Shown here: one piece after another, positions 31,401 through 37,532 of the stretch
Numbering within the stretch: position 1 is the first letter of the stretch
How the letters are laid out: each line of letters starts with the position of its first letter
Source of the DNA: Acidobacteriota bacterium
GTDB taxonomy: Bacteria; Acidobacteriota; Vicinamibacteria; Marinacidobacterales; Marinacidobacteraceae
Reading direction: 5' to 3'
DNA length: 37,532 nucleotides
NCBI GenBank assembly: GCA_009840635.1
Contig: VXNL01000054.1
Span: 1-37,532 of the forward strand
Position numbers and translations under genes: made by a program
Notes under the pieces: generated by a model
Told to the model about the DNA's origin: nothing
Databases searched by the model: none
The model's input: only the letters and a program-made list of their open reading frames with translations

Positions 31401-31557
31401 GACCCTCGAACCCATCGTCGAGGTGTTCAACCTCACCGGCGCCGACAACTTCCTCGACAGCCACACCGGCTCGCTGCTCTTCAACTTCGACGGCACGCTC
31501 CGCAGCGGCCTCGGCGATACCCGCCGCGGACAGTTGGGCGTCAGCCTGCGGTTCTGA
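28480..31557 (+). CDS. Oar-like TonB-dependent outer-membrane receptor
   Basis: A 1025-residue outer-membrane protein. Signal peptide about 20-38 (FVALALVCLHAPDLAAQA), a carboxypeptidase-regulatory-like beta sandwich about 42-130 (GVIRGEVSDPLGNPVPGA, LLPPGTYDLTVTAAG), and a plug domain about 135-265 (DAVPSNGRNFVDLALLTPG, NGQRGIFNNFIVDGADFNNPFFGEQRGG, APAEFGRSAGGFINVITKSGTNE). The large barrel ends in phenylalanine (GQLGVSLRF), the usual BAM-recognised C-terminus. GGPLVRDRAFFFLAYDQ is characteristic of Oar/SusC-distant receptors of Acidobacteria and Myxococcus. The ligand is unknown. No SusD partner is nearby. The GTG start fits TAGAAT-N6 spacing. Confidence 0.88.
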   Translation: MGFAAGGEQRKPGPLRPRAPWFVALALVCLHAPDLAAQAGTTTGVIRGEVSDPLGNPVPGAVILIQHRDTDLVTTVETSGSGGFVRSLLPPGTYDLTVTAAGGFGTERIEGAILRVGEVLHFHLDLRIVAEETVTVFGELPSPIETTDFTRSQRLREEVVDAVPSNGRNFVDLALLTPGASVSQGPDGDELNINGQRGIFNNFIVDGADFNNPFFGEQRGGQRAAFTFNQDAIGELVIVNQGAPAEFGRSAGGFINVITKSGTNELAGSAHYFGQWDEIAAEYSADRGGGKPDFGRNQFGATCGGPLVRDRAFFFLAYDQPAAAETKQTTRRVANPANLERLDTFLNTRWPGLFEDEFGPIRRTDDARSLLAKLDFNLSGRHQASLKYNYNWSEQVNGTFDVDSWGASMNGIERGYSHAVNGSLRSLLTNALSNELRVQWAREDRPRWYDGPLIPGAALPGQPQFERLGGRPFPDIGMDFADGFRIGLPFFLPIDPAFDDRFQLVDNLSYATGSHLFKAGVEYNRTRVEQQFMGFANSRYLFDSVDGFIGFATHGSGYVHCSDGSASTTGGCPEGAAITGPVLLYLQSATVPGIPPAELGRQRASMHEVGVFVQDTWHPGEDVTLDLGLRWDGTWHPDVFVEPEDTFFAPYLDDPGFPSDGRIPHDLDNFQPRFGIAWDVAGDGRTVARAAAGSYVSRIPLLVFAQHRSTNGAFQQILFRSSADTFLGPVPEIDRQLDPQATAPFLPDIQVADRDLELPRTWSFSVGLDRDLGRGMAASANFVYARTDQLFRFVDRNAAAFGSPFGVGTHPSGGGINALTVAESSARSRYQALTVGLRGWSSLGDRPLTFEAHYTLAFDKSDDDNERDPFTFRYADPSNLSPEFGWSDRDRRHQVSGYLLVTLPGDVNWNNVFRVLSASPASEQCARPGERANQPSDRICADGSILTRNTLRRDNEFFSWDLRISRSFALPNGATLEPIVEVFNLTGADNFLDSHTGSLLFNFDGTLRSGLGDTRRGQLGVSLRF

Positions 31558-31569
31558 GGGACCGCCGGT

Positions 31570-31593
31570 CGGAGCGCCGGCCTCCGGCCGGCA
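31570..31593. repeat. REP-like palindrome between convergent receptor genes
   Basis: CGGAGCGCCGGCCTCCGGCC and flank lie in the 69-bp gap between the convergent Oar-like and ZnuD-like receptor genes, where the hairpin could stop transcription from both sides. Confidence 0.75.
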
Positions 31594-31626
31594 TCGCCGA
31601 CCGGAGGGAGGCGAAACCGGAACGCC

Positions 31627-33936
31627 CTAGTAGAACCGCAGCGAGTAGCTGATCCGGAAGCCGCGGCCCATCTGGGGGGCCATGTCCTTGATCAGCGAGT
31701 TGTGGTGGCTGTACTCGGCGTCGGTGAGGTTGTAACCGCCGAGCGAGATGTTCGAGGTCGTGCTCGCTCCGACGAACACGTAGGAGGCGGTGAAGTCGAA
31801 CACCGCGTAGCCGTCGGTCGGGGTCTCGCCCCGGTAGAGGCGGTCCATCCGGGCGGCCCAGCGCAGCCGGGGCGCGAGGCGCAGCTTGCCGACCGGGATG
31901 TCGAGCCGCACCTGACCGCCGAGCGGGGGGATGCGCGGCACGTACTCGCCGCTCGCGAGCTTTGCGTCCACGTAGGCGGCGTTTGCCACGAGCTCGGCGG
32001 CGCCGAGGCTCAGGTGTCCCTCCGCTTCGAAGCCCTGGTAGGTCGCGTCCGACTGCTGGAACAGCCAGACCTGCAAGCCGCTGATCATTCCGCCCAGCAC
32101 CTCTCCGAAGACAAAGTTGGAGATGTCGTAACGGAAGACGCTGAGGCTCCCGGTGAGCGCTTCCGAGCTCTGCCGGAGGCTCAGGTCGAATCCCAGCGAC
32201 CGTTCCTCGTCGAGTTCGGGATTGCCGATCTCGTACGCCAGGTTCCCGATGTGGGGGCCGAAGTTGTAGAGCTCCTCGAGCGAGGGGGCGCGGGTCGCGA
32301 GGCTCGCCACTCCGACCAGCGCGGTGGAGCCGCCCACCGCGAGCCGGGCGCCGGTGCTCGCCGACGCGGTGAGGAAGGTGCGGTCCACGACTTCCGCCGG
32401 CCGGAGCGGGTTCGTGTCTTCCCCGACGTCGTAGGCGTTTCGCTCGGCGCGCGCCCCGAGCAGCAGATCGAGTCGCTCGTTCGCCTCGATCTCGTTGTAG
32501 GTGAAGGCCGCGAATGCGTTCTGCCGGGTCTCCGGCGCCAGCGCTTCGTGGCCCCAGGCTTCGTAATCCCGCACGTTGCCCCAGACCCCGACCCGGCTGT
32601 TCACCCGCCCCGCCGGCTTCCTGAGCTCACCGCGGAACACGACCGACCGGTTGTCGAAGTGGGTCGCCACGATTTCTTCCCCACTGGCCTCGAAGGTCTC
32701 GATCTCGTCCTGGTCGTAGTCGGCGTAGCGGACCGTGAACTCCGCCTCGTCGAACAAGAAACCGAGGCCGCGGAACCCGAAGTCGGTGCGGAACTGCCGC
32801 CGGTTCATCGTGACGTCCACCGACAGGGCTTCGTCGTCGCCAACCGGCCCGTGGTCGTGCCCCACGTGGCTGCCGTGGAAGTCTCCGGCGAACGGAACCC
32901 CGTAGCGGGCGTCATCGAGGCGCACGGTGCCCGAGAGCCAGGCCCGCTCGCCGAAGAGGCCGATCCCCGCCTCTCCCTGATTCATGGAACTTTGCGAGTT
33001 CTCGACCACGCCGACGGGGGTGTCGTAGTCCTCGGTCCGGTTCGCGTTGCCCCCGCCCCAGGCGAACCAGCCCGCGCCGGACGCCTGGGCGCGAACCCCT
33101 CCCCTCATTCCCGCGTCGGCGGTCGAGTAGTCGAGGTTGGCCTGCCCCCGGAACCCGGGCGGCGGCGAGTGCGCCAGGTGGGATGCCATGGAGATCACGT
33201 TCACGGCGCCGCCGATGGCGTTCGACCCGTAGAGCAGCGTCGCCGGTCCGCGCACGACCTCGACCCGTTCGGCCTGGAGCGGGTCCACCGGAACTCCGTG
33301 GTCCGCGGACTGGCTGCCCAGATCACTGGTCCGCACGCCGTCCTCCATGGTGAGCACCCGGTCCCCGTCGAAGCCGCGCACGATGGGGCGGGCGGAGCCG
33401 GGTCCGAAGCTGCGCATCGCCACGCCGGTGGTGCCCTCGAGCAGCTCCGCGAGGTTGCGCGCCGGCTCGTTCTGGAGGTCGAGTCCCTCCATCGCGTGAA
33501 CGGAGCCGAAGCTCTGGAACGGCGACGAATCGCTGGCCGAGGCGGTGACGGTGACCCGTTCGTGCATGCGGTGCCGCGCCCCGAGAACGATGGGTTCGCC
33601 GAGTTCGAAGTCCTCCTCCTGGTCGATGTCGATCGCCACCGTCCGGACGGCGCTGAGGAAGCCGAGGTCCACGTGGAGGGTGACGGAACCGATGTGGTCC
33701 ACGTCAACGAACGCGAAGCGGCCCTCGTTGTCGGTATGGATCACCTGGTCGGTTTCGATCAGCAGGACCTCGGCGTCGCGGGCCGGTTCGCCGGTCTCGG
33801 CGATGAGCACCGAGCCCGAGATCGTCGGATGCGTCCAGGCGGCGGTCGCGCAGGCGAGGCAGACGGCGAGCGGACCGGCCCGCCGGAAGCCGCGAAGAAG
33901 GGACGGGAAACGGGGAAGGAGAGGAGTCCGCGTCAC
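31627..33936 (-). CDS. ZnuD-like TonB-dependent receptor with His-rich loop
   Basis: A 769-residue outer-membrane receptor: signal peptide about 18-35, regulatory sandwich about 37-115, plug about 125-255 (LAELLEGTTGVAMRSFGPGSARPIVRGFDGDRV, EVVRGPATLLYGSNAIGGAVNV), and a barrel ending SYSLRFY. The late segment HHNSLIKDMAPQMGRGFRISYSLRF resembles zinc receptors such as ZnuD. A His-rich loop F353-HGSHVGHDHG (His354, 357, 360, 362) lies in an early barrel loop, as in ZnuD, supporting zinc or another divalent metal. The GTG start has an AGGAGG ribosome binding site 7 nt upstream. A small secreted CxxC protein gene precedes it (93-bp gap). It is a paralogue of the receptor at 34495. Confidence 0.85.
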   Translation of the reverse strand: MTRTPLLPRFPSLLRGFRRAGPLAVCLACATAAWTHPTISGSVLIAETGEPARDAEVLLIETDQVIHTDNEGRFAFVDVDHIGSVTLHVDLGFLSAVRTVAIDIDQEEDFELGEPIVLGARHRMHERVTVTASASDSSPFQSFGSVHAMEGLDLQNEPARNLAELLEGTTGVAMRSFGPGSARPIVRGFDGDRVLTMEDGVRTSDLGSQSADHGVPVDPLQAERVEVVRGPATLLYGSNAIGGAVNVISMASHLAHSPPPGFRGQANLDYSTADAGMRGGVRAQASGAGWFAWGGGNANRTEDYDTPVGVVENSQSSMNQGEAGIGLFGERAWLSGTVRLDDARYGVPFAGDFHGSHVGHDHGPVGDDEALSVDVTMNRRQFRTDFGFRGLGFLFDEAEFTVRYADYDQDEIETFEASGEEIVATHFDNRSVVFRGELRKPAGRVNSRVGVWGNVRDYEAWGHEALAPETRQNAFAAFTYNEIEANERLDLLLGARAERNAYDVGEDTNPLRPAEVVDRTFLTASASTGARLAVGGSTALVGVASLATRAPSLEELYNFGPHIGNLAYEIGNPELDEERSLGFDLSLRQSSEALTGSLSVFRYDISNFVFGEVLGGMISGLQVWLFQQSDATYQGFEAEGHLSLGAAELVANAAYVDAKLASGEYVPRIPPLGGQVRLDIPVGKLRLAPRLRWAARMDRLYRGETPTDGYAVFDFTASYVFVGASTTSNISLGGYNLTDAEYSHHNSLIKDMAPQMGRGFRISYSLRFY

Positions 33937-34029
33937 GGTGGGACCTCCTGGGGCTCTTGGGTGCGGAGGAACCGGACGTTCAGAGGCCGCCGACGGGGCC
34001 GAACGGTTCCCGACCTGGATTGCCGACGG

Positions 34030-34308
34030 CTACGACGGCGGCGCGCGGGGGACCGCCGGAGTCTCGGCGGGCTCCGAGGTGGCGAAAGGAACCACCGGGA
34101 CGCCGGGCCTCGACTCGTGCCGTGGGAAAAGGACCTCCGGCCCGCCCTCGAGAGCGGGGGCTCCGGTTCCCGCGACCTTGCAGATCCCGCACGGGTTGTC
34201 CGTCTGGTCCGGATGTGCGTGCGCCGGGACCGCCAACGGGGAGGCCAGCACCAGGGCGCCCACGGCCGCACCCGCGAGGAATCGAGACCGGAGGCTGACG
34301 TGCTTCAC
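34030..34308 (-). CDS. Small secreted CxxC protein
   Basis: A 92-residue protein with a clear signal peptide (SLRSRFLAGAAVGALVLASP through VPAHA, cleavage near 31) and a short mature part: AHPDQTDNPC40-GI-C43-KVAGTGAP, then a Pro-rich tail. The HP...CxxC head could bind metal or form a disulfide. I do not recognise the family. It lies directly upstream of the His-loop receptor on the same strand. GTG 34308 is preferred because an AGGTCCCACCG stretch, also the ribosome-binding region of the receptor gene, lies just upstream, with TAGCAT about 30 nt upstream as a possible -10. The frame extends further upstream only through repeat DNA. Confidence 0.65.
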   Translation of the reverse strand: MKHVSLRSRFLAGAAVGALVLASPLAVPAHAHPDQTDNPCGICKVAGTGAPALEGGPEVLFPRHESRPGVPVVPFATSEPAETPAVPRAPPS

Positions 34309-34345
34309 CGCGGTGGGACCTGCAACAGGCCATGCTACCACCGGC

Positions 34346-34370
34346 TCGGAGCGCCGGCCTCCGGCCGGCA
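34346..34370. repeat. REP-like palindrome (GGAGG type), first of a tandem pair
   Basis: TCGGAGCGCCGGCCTCCGGC and flank, followed by the palindrome GCGGCCCGCGAGGGCCGC and AAACACCTGCCTTCCCTCGC. A parallel unit follows at 34430. Confidence 0.8.
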
Positions 34371-34429
34371 TCGCGGCCCGCGAGGGCCGCGAAACACCTG
34401 CCTTCCCTCGCCCAAGAAGGACCGGAGGG

Positions 34430-34454
34430 CTTGGAACGCCGGCTTCAGCCGGCA
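34430..34454. repeat. REP-like palindrome (TTCAG type), second of a tandem pair
   Basis: CTTGGAACGCCGGCTTCAGC and flank, followed by GCGGGCCCCAGGCCCGCG and AAACGCCTGCTTCGCCCGCC. It sits immediately after the stop of the second receptor gene and may act as its 3'-end hairpin. Confidence 0.8.
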
Positions 34455-34494
34455 TCGCGGGCCCCAGGCCCGCGAAACGCCTGCTTCGCCCGCC

Positions 34495-36801
34495 CTAGAA
34501 GAAACGGACGGAGTAGCTCACCCGAACCCCCCGCCCCATCTGCGGCGCCACGTCCTTGATCACCGACGTGTGATGCCGATAGACCGTGTCGGTGAGGTTG
34601 TGTCCCACGAGCGACAGGTGGTGGGTCGCGTTCCCGGTGAGGAGCAGCCAGGACACCGTCAGGTCGAGCACCGCGTAACCGTCGGTCGGCGTCTCCCCCA
34701 CGTGGAGGCGGTCCATGCGGGCGGCCCAGCGCAGGCGCGGCGCGATCCGCAGGTCGCGGAACGGGACATCCAGCTTCAGTTGCCCGTTCAGCGGCGGGAT
34801 CCGGGGCGCGTGCTGCCCGAGGTCGGGGAACTCCGCGTCCACCCAGGAGGCGCTCGCGGTCAGGTCGGCGCGGCCGAGCCGGACGCGGCCGTCGGCCTCG
34901 AACCCGAGGTGGCGGGAGTCGGCCTGTTCGGTCGAGATCACCGTGACCCCGCCCCGGCCTCCGGCGGTGGCGCCGTAGGTGAAGTTGTCGATGCCGTACC
35001 AGAAGACGGAGGCGCTGCCGGCGAAGACGCCGGAATCGCGCCGGAGACTCAGGTCGAAGCCGCGCGACCGCTCCCGCTCCAGGAGGGGGTTGCCGATCTC
35101 GAACGCCTGGATGCCGGCGTCGAGGCCGAAGTTGTAGAGCTCTTCGAGCGCCGGGGCGCGGGTCGAGAGCGTCGCGGTCCCCACGAGGGCGTGTTCGTCG
35201 TCCAGGTCCAGCCGCAGCCCGGCGCTCGCCGAAGCTCCCAGGAACTCCCGGTCCACCACCGCGGGCGGCTCGAACTCCTCGCCCTCCACTTCCAGTTCTT
35301 CTTCCTCCTCTTCTTCCTCATCGTCGTCGTCATCGCCCTCTCCGGGTTCCGGGCGATCGTCCGCGTCGTAGGCGTTGTTCTCGAGCCGGGCGCCGAGGAG
35401 CACGCTGAGCCGGTCCGTGGCCTCGACCTCTCCCAGCGCGAAGGCGGCGAGCGCGGTGTGGCGGGTGTCGGGGGCCAGCGCTTCCGGGCCCGCTGAGGTG
35501 AACTCACGGAGGTTCGCCCACGCTCCCACCCGGCTCTGGAAGCGCCCCCGCGATCCCTCGAGTTCGCCGCGGAAGACGAGCGACTGGTTCTCGTGATGCG
35601 TTTCGAGCTCCGGCGGACCGTCGCCCTCCTGTTCGATCTCGTCCTGGACGAACTCGCTGTAGCGCGCCGTGAACGATGCGGTCTGGAAGAAACCGCCCAG
35701 GTTCTCGAATCCGAAGTCCGTCCGTACCTGGCGCCGCTCCATGGTCACGTCCACGGTCTCCTCCTCCCCCTCGTCCGCGCCGTGGAGCATCCCCGCGAGC
35801 GGCACTCCGTAGCGGCTGTCGTCGATGCGGACGCCCGCCGAGAGCCAGGCGCGGTCGCCGCGGAGCCCGAGACCGGCTTCGCCCTGGTCCAGCGCAGTGT
35901 CGGAGCCGTCCACGTTCCCGAGCGGCGACTGGTAGTCGCCGGTCCTCCGGGTATTGCCCCCGCCCCAGGCGAACCACCCGTCCCCTCCGGCGTGGATCCG
36001 CGCGCCGGCGTACCGTCCCTCGTCGGCGCTTCCGGCGCCGAGGCTGGCCCGGCCCTCGAACCCGGAGGCCGCGCCGTGCGCCAGCTGCGAGCCGGCGGAC
36101 ACCACGTTCACCACGCCTCCGACCGCGTTCGTCCCGTAGAGGAGGGCGGCCGGCCCGCGCACGACCTCGATCCGCTCCGCCTGGGTGGGGTCCGCGATCG
36201 TTCCCTGCTCGGCCGCCTGGCTGCCGATGTCTCCCGTGCGCACGCCGTCCTCCGTGATCAGCACCCGGTCGCCGTCGAACCCGCGGATGATGGGGCGCGC
36301 GGCTCCGGGGCCTAGACTGCGGATCGCCACGCCGGGGGCGCCTTCGAGCAGCTCCGCGAGGCTGGGCACGCCCTCGATCAGGTCGAGGCCCTCGACGGAG
36401 GACGCCGACCCGAACTCCGCCAGTCCCGACGATTCGCCGGAGGCCGCAGTCACGGTCACGTGTTCGTGGGTGGTTCCGCGGAACGCGATCCGGACCGCGT
36501 CCGGGAGGACGATCTCGGGGCCGGGATCGGTGTCCAGCGTCAGGCCGGCTTCGCCCCACAGGAATCCGAGCTGGGCGTGGATCGTGATCCGGGTGCCGAC
36601 GTTCATCCCTTCGAACGCGAACCGGCCGTCCGCGTCGGTGGTGGTCGCCGCGCCCGTTTCGCGGAGCGTGACCTCGGCGCCCCCCGCCGGATCCCCGGTG
36701 GCGGCCACGAGGACCTGGCCGCTGATCCGCGACTGCGCGGCCGCGGCGGCCGCGAGGAGCGCGCCCGCGAGGACGAGGGCGGCGGTGCGGCGGGCCGACA
36801 C
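34495..36801 (-). CDS. ZnuD-like TonB-dependent receptor with acidic tract
   Basis: A 768-residue paralogue of the receptor at 31627, alignable along its length: signal peptide about 1-22, sandwich about 24-105, plug about 112-240 (LAELLEGAPGVAIRSLGPGAARPIIRGFDGDRV), and a barrel ending SYSVRFF. HHTSVIKDVAPQMGRG is shared. The His-rich loop of the paralogue is replaced by M338-LHGADEGEEE. A roughly 24-residue run of Asp and Glu (487-510) is inserted where the paralogue has only a few residues, probably an extracellular loop. Metal or cation uptake is likely; the ion may differ. GTG 36801 starts 8 nt after the cupin gene's stop, so the two form an operon; longer in-frame starts overlap that gene. 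Confidence 0.83.
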   Translation of the reverse strand: MSARRTAALVLAGALLAAAAAAQSRISGQVLVAATGDPAGGAEVTLRETGAATTTDADGRFAFEGMNVGTRITIHAQLGFLWGEAGLTLDTDPGPEIVLPDAVRIAFRGTTHEHVTVTAASGESSGLAEFGSASSVEGLDLIEGVPSLAELLEGAPGVAIRSLGPGAARPIIRGFDGDRVLITEDGVRTGDIGSQAAEQGTIADPTQAERIEVVRGPAALLYGTNAVGGVVNVVSAGSQLAHGAASGFEGRASLGAGSADEGRYAGARIHAGGDGWFAWGGGNTRRTGDYQSPLGNVDGSDTALDQGEAGLGLRGDRAWLSAGVRIDDSRYGVPLAGMLHGADEGEEETVDVTMERRQVRTDFGFENLGGFFQTASFTARYSEFVQDEIEQEGDGPPELETHHENQSLVFRGELEGSRGRFQSRVGAWANLREFTSAGPEALAPDTRHTALAAFALGEVEATDRLSVLLGARLENNAYDADDRPEPGEGDDDDDEEEEEEEELEVEGEEFEPPAVVDREFLGASASAGLRLDLDDEHALVGTATLSTRAPALEELYNFGLDAGIQAFEIGNPLLERERSRGFDLSLRRDSGVFAGSASVFWYGIDNFTYGATAGGRGGVTVISTEQADSRHLGFEADGRVRLGRADLTASASWVDAEFPDLGQHAPRIPPLNGQLKLDVPFRDLRIAPRLRWAARMDRLHVGETPTDGYAVLDLTVSWLLLTGNATHHLSLVGHNLTDTVYRHHTSVIKDVAPQMGRGVRVSYSVRFF

Positions 36802-36809
36802 GGGTCCGA

Positions 36810-37412
36810 TCAGCGGGGAATCAGTTCGATGACGATGTTCCGGAGCGGCGCGTCCCCGATGTTCTTGACGACGTGCACCACCGGCGGGTTGAACTTGATG
36901 GTGCCGGGAACCTGGGTCTTGAAGACCTCGTCGGCGCCGTCCGGCCACTGCTGCAGTTCGGTGGCGCCCATCACCAGCACCACCCGCTGGGCATGGGAAT
37001 GCCGCTCGCGAGTGTCGCCCGGTTCGAGCCGCTCCTCGAACACGAAGTAGTCCGCGGCGTCGTGGAGCCGCTCGTTCTTGCCGGCGGGGATGGCGACCGC
37101 CGGGCCCTCGACCGAAGGGGGATCCGGCTTCAGGTTGACCTCGGCGAAGTCGCCCTGGATCTCGTAGGAGGTCCCCGCCTCCGCCACGAAGACCTCGGCG
37201 TACCCGAGCTCGACCGTGGAACCGCCCGCGGCGATCTTGACGTCCCCGAACGCGACCACGACCCGGTCGCCGCAACCGGGACCCGCCTCCGCGCACGGCG
37301 CAGCGTTCCGGTGGACCGCGGCATAGTCGTTGTCCAGCACGAGGGTCCCGTCCTCGGCCGCTGCGGGCGCAGCCACCAGAACGGTCAGCGAGAGAAGTCG
37401 GAAACGGCGCAT
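36810..37412 (-). CDS. Secreted cupin-fold protein upstream of receptor
   Basis: A 200-residue protein with a signal peptide (residues about 1-19, LLSLTVLVAAPAAA). Two cupin-like halves follow. The second is clear: PGDTRERH138-S-H140-AQRVVLVMGATELQQW and TIKFNPPVVH180-VVKN, keeping three His metal ligands. The first half (ALVLDND to EVNLKPDPPS) is degenerate and includes Cys40 and Cys47. It is probably periplasmic, and may bind a metal or ligand related to the receptor whose gene starts 8 nt downstream. ATG 37412 is preferred over TTG 37421 because a TAATTT box ends 7 nt before it. Confidence 0.75.
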   Translation of the reverse strand: MRRFRLLSLTVLVAAPAAAEDGTLVLDNDYAAVHRNAAPCAEAGPGCGDRVVVAFGDVKIAAGGSTVELGYAEVFVAEAGTSYEIQGDFAEVNLKPDPPSVEGPAVAIPAGKNERLHDAADYFVFEERLEPGDTRERHSHAQRVVLVMGATELQQWPDGADEVFKTQVPGTIKFNPPVVHVVKNIGDAPLRNIVIELIPR

Positions 37413-37425
37413 CCGCCGCAAATTA
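37413..37425 (-). promoter_or_regulatory. Leaderless-type -10 box of the cupin-receptor operon
   Basis: On the minus strand TAATTT (37425-37420) is followed by 7 nt and the ATG at 37412. No ribosome binding site is seen. Confidence 0.4.
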
Positions 37426-37443
37426 ACAGGATGGCGCCGCCGG

Positions 37444-37470
37444 CTTGGAACGCCGGTCTCCAGACCGGCA
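37444..37470. repeat. REP-like palindrome (CTCCAG type)
   Basis: CTTGGAACGCCGGTCTCCAG and flank, followed by the GC-rich palindrome CCGCGGCGCTCCGCTCCGCG. It is the inverted form of the 28422-28446 copy and lies upstream of the cupin-receptor operon. Confidence 0.8.
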
Positions 37471-37496
37471 CCGCGGCGCTCCGCTCCGCGATGTCT

Positions 37497-37510
37497 GTCG
37501 CGTAAGCGAC
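37497..37510. other. Small hairpin with GTAA loop
   Basis: GTCGC-GTAA-GCGAC is a 5-bp stem with a GNRA-type tetraloop, followed by TGTCTTGTCTT. It may be a terminator or part of the adjacent repeat; the window ends 22 bp later. Confidence 0.3.
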
Positions 37511-37532
37511 TGTCTTGTCTTGCACTTGGACG

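Noticed and set aside
34346..34490. Possible CRISPR-like pair of repeats
   Set aside because: Only two units, each internally palindromic and of different centre type, with no spacers of constant length and no cas genes. They belong to the REP-like family.
35281..35349. Acidic tract as a sequencing or assembly artefact
   Set aside because: The frame stays open through the repeat and homology to the paralogue resumes correctly on both sides. Length could still be slightly wrong.
31702..35496. A 1264-codon open frame on the plus strand opposite the receptor genes
   Set aside because: It runs antisense to two receptors and a small gene with strong family motifs. Its product is Arg/Glu/Val-rich without any domain, as expected from high-GC antisense frames.
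36810..37296. Extension of the second ZnuD-like receptor to a 933-residue frame
   Set aside because: The extra part lies over the secreted cupin gene and lacks a signal peptide. GTG 36801 gives a proper signal peptide and 8-nt operon spacing.

Overview
The window is a GC-rich bacterial chromosome segment, about 70% GC by eye apart from one gene. Three things suggest Acidobacteriota or a close relative: an orphan duplicated FtsX/MacB-type permease (ADOP family), an Oar-like TonB-dependent receptor with an N-terminal carboxypeptidase-regulatory domain, and abundant secreted cupin/amidohydrolase-type proteins. The TonB receptors imply a Gram-negative envelope. No rRNA, tRNA, CRISPR array, integrase or complete insertion sequence was seen. 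The taxonomic call is inference; there is no marker gene.

Layout. 1-3037 (+): a CsaA-like tRNA-binding protein, an SDR oxidoreductase and a CBS-tailed cation/proton antiporter. 3057-4910 (-): an ACC deaminase (acdS) with an alpha/beta hydrolase, divergent from a guanine-deaminase-like enzyme (4932) and a steroid 5-alpha-reductase-like membrane enzyme (5460). 6213-7215: a decayed duplicate fragment and the intact alpha/beta hydrolase it resembles. 7251-8384 (-): a VOC plus double-cupin fusion. 8489-10394 (+): a DUF2461 protein, then an ArsR-VOC-VOC operon behind a consensus sigma70 promoter with an embedded operator-like palindrome. 10576-12528 (-): an AT-richer DUF262/HNH (GmrSD-like) gene, probably acquired defence DNA. 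12897-18422 (-): a tight four-gene block of P450, HemN-like radical SAM protein, flavin-dependent-halogenase-like protein and AMP-forming ligase. This is the best candidate for an undescribed system in the window.

18448-24536: a secreted amidohydrolase (+), a 2-keto-4-pentenoate-hydratase-like protein (-), an atypical PTPS/QueD homologue (+), a cystathionine gamma-synthase/lyase (+), an MT-A70 methyltransferase (+), a roughly 185-bp MITE-like palindromic element, and an NfeD/SPFH membrane-microdomain pair (+). 24839-28240: the ADOP permease (+) and an IolC-C-terminal-domain (DUF2090) protein (-). 28480-31557 (+): the Oar-like receptor. 31627-37412 (-): two paralogous ZnuD-like TonB receptors, each preceded by a small secreted partner (a CxxC protein and a cupin). 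One receptor carries a His-rich loop and the other a long acidic tract.

Two genome-wide themes show. Palindromic REP-like repeats sit between genes (at least ten copies, including a roughly 165-bp composite present twice in opposite orientation). Several genes start exactly 6 or 7 nt after a TANNNT hexamer, which suggests leaderless transcription.
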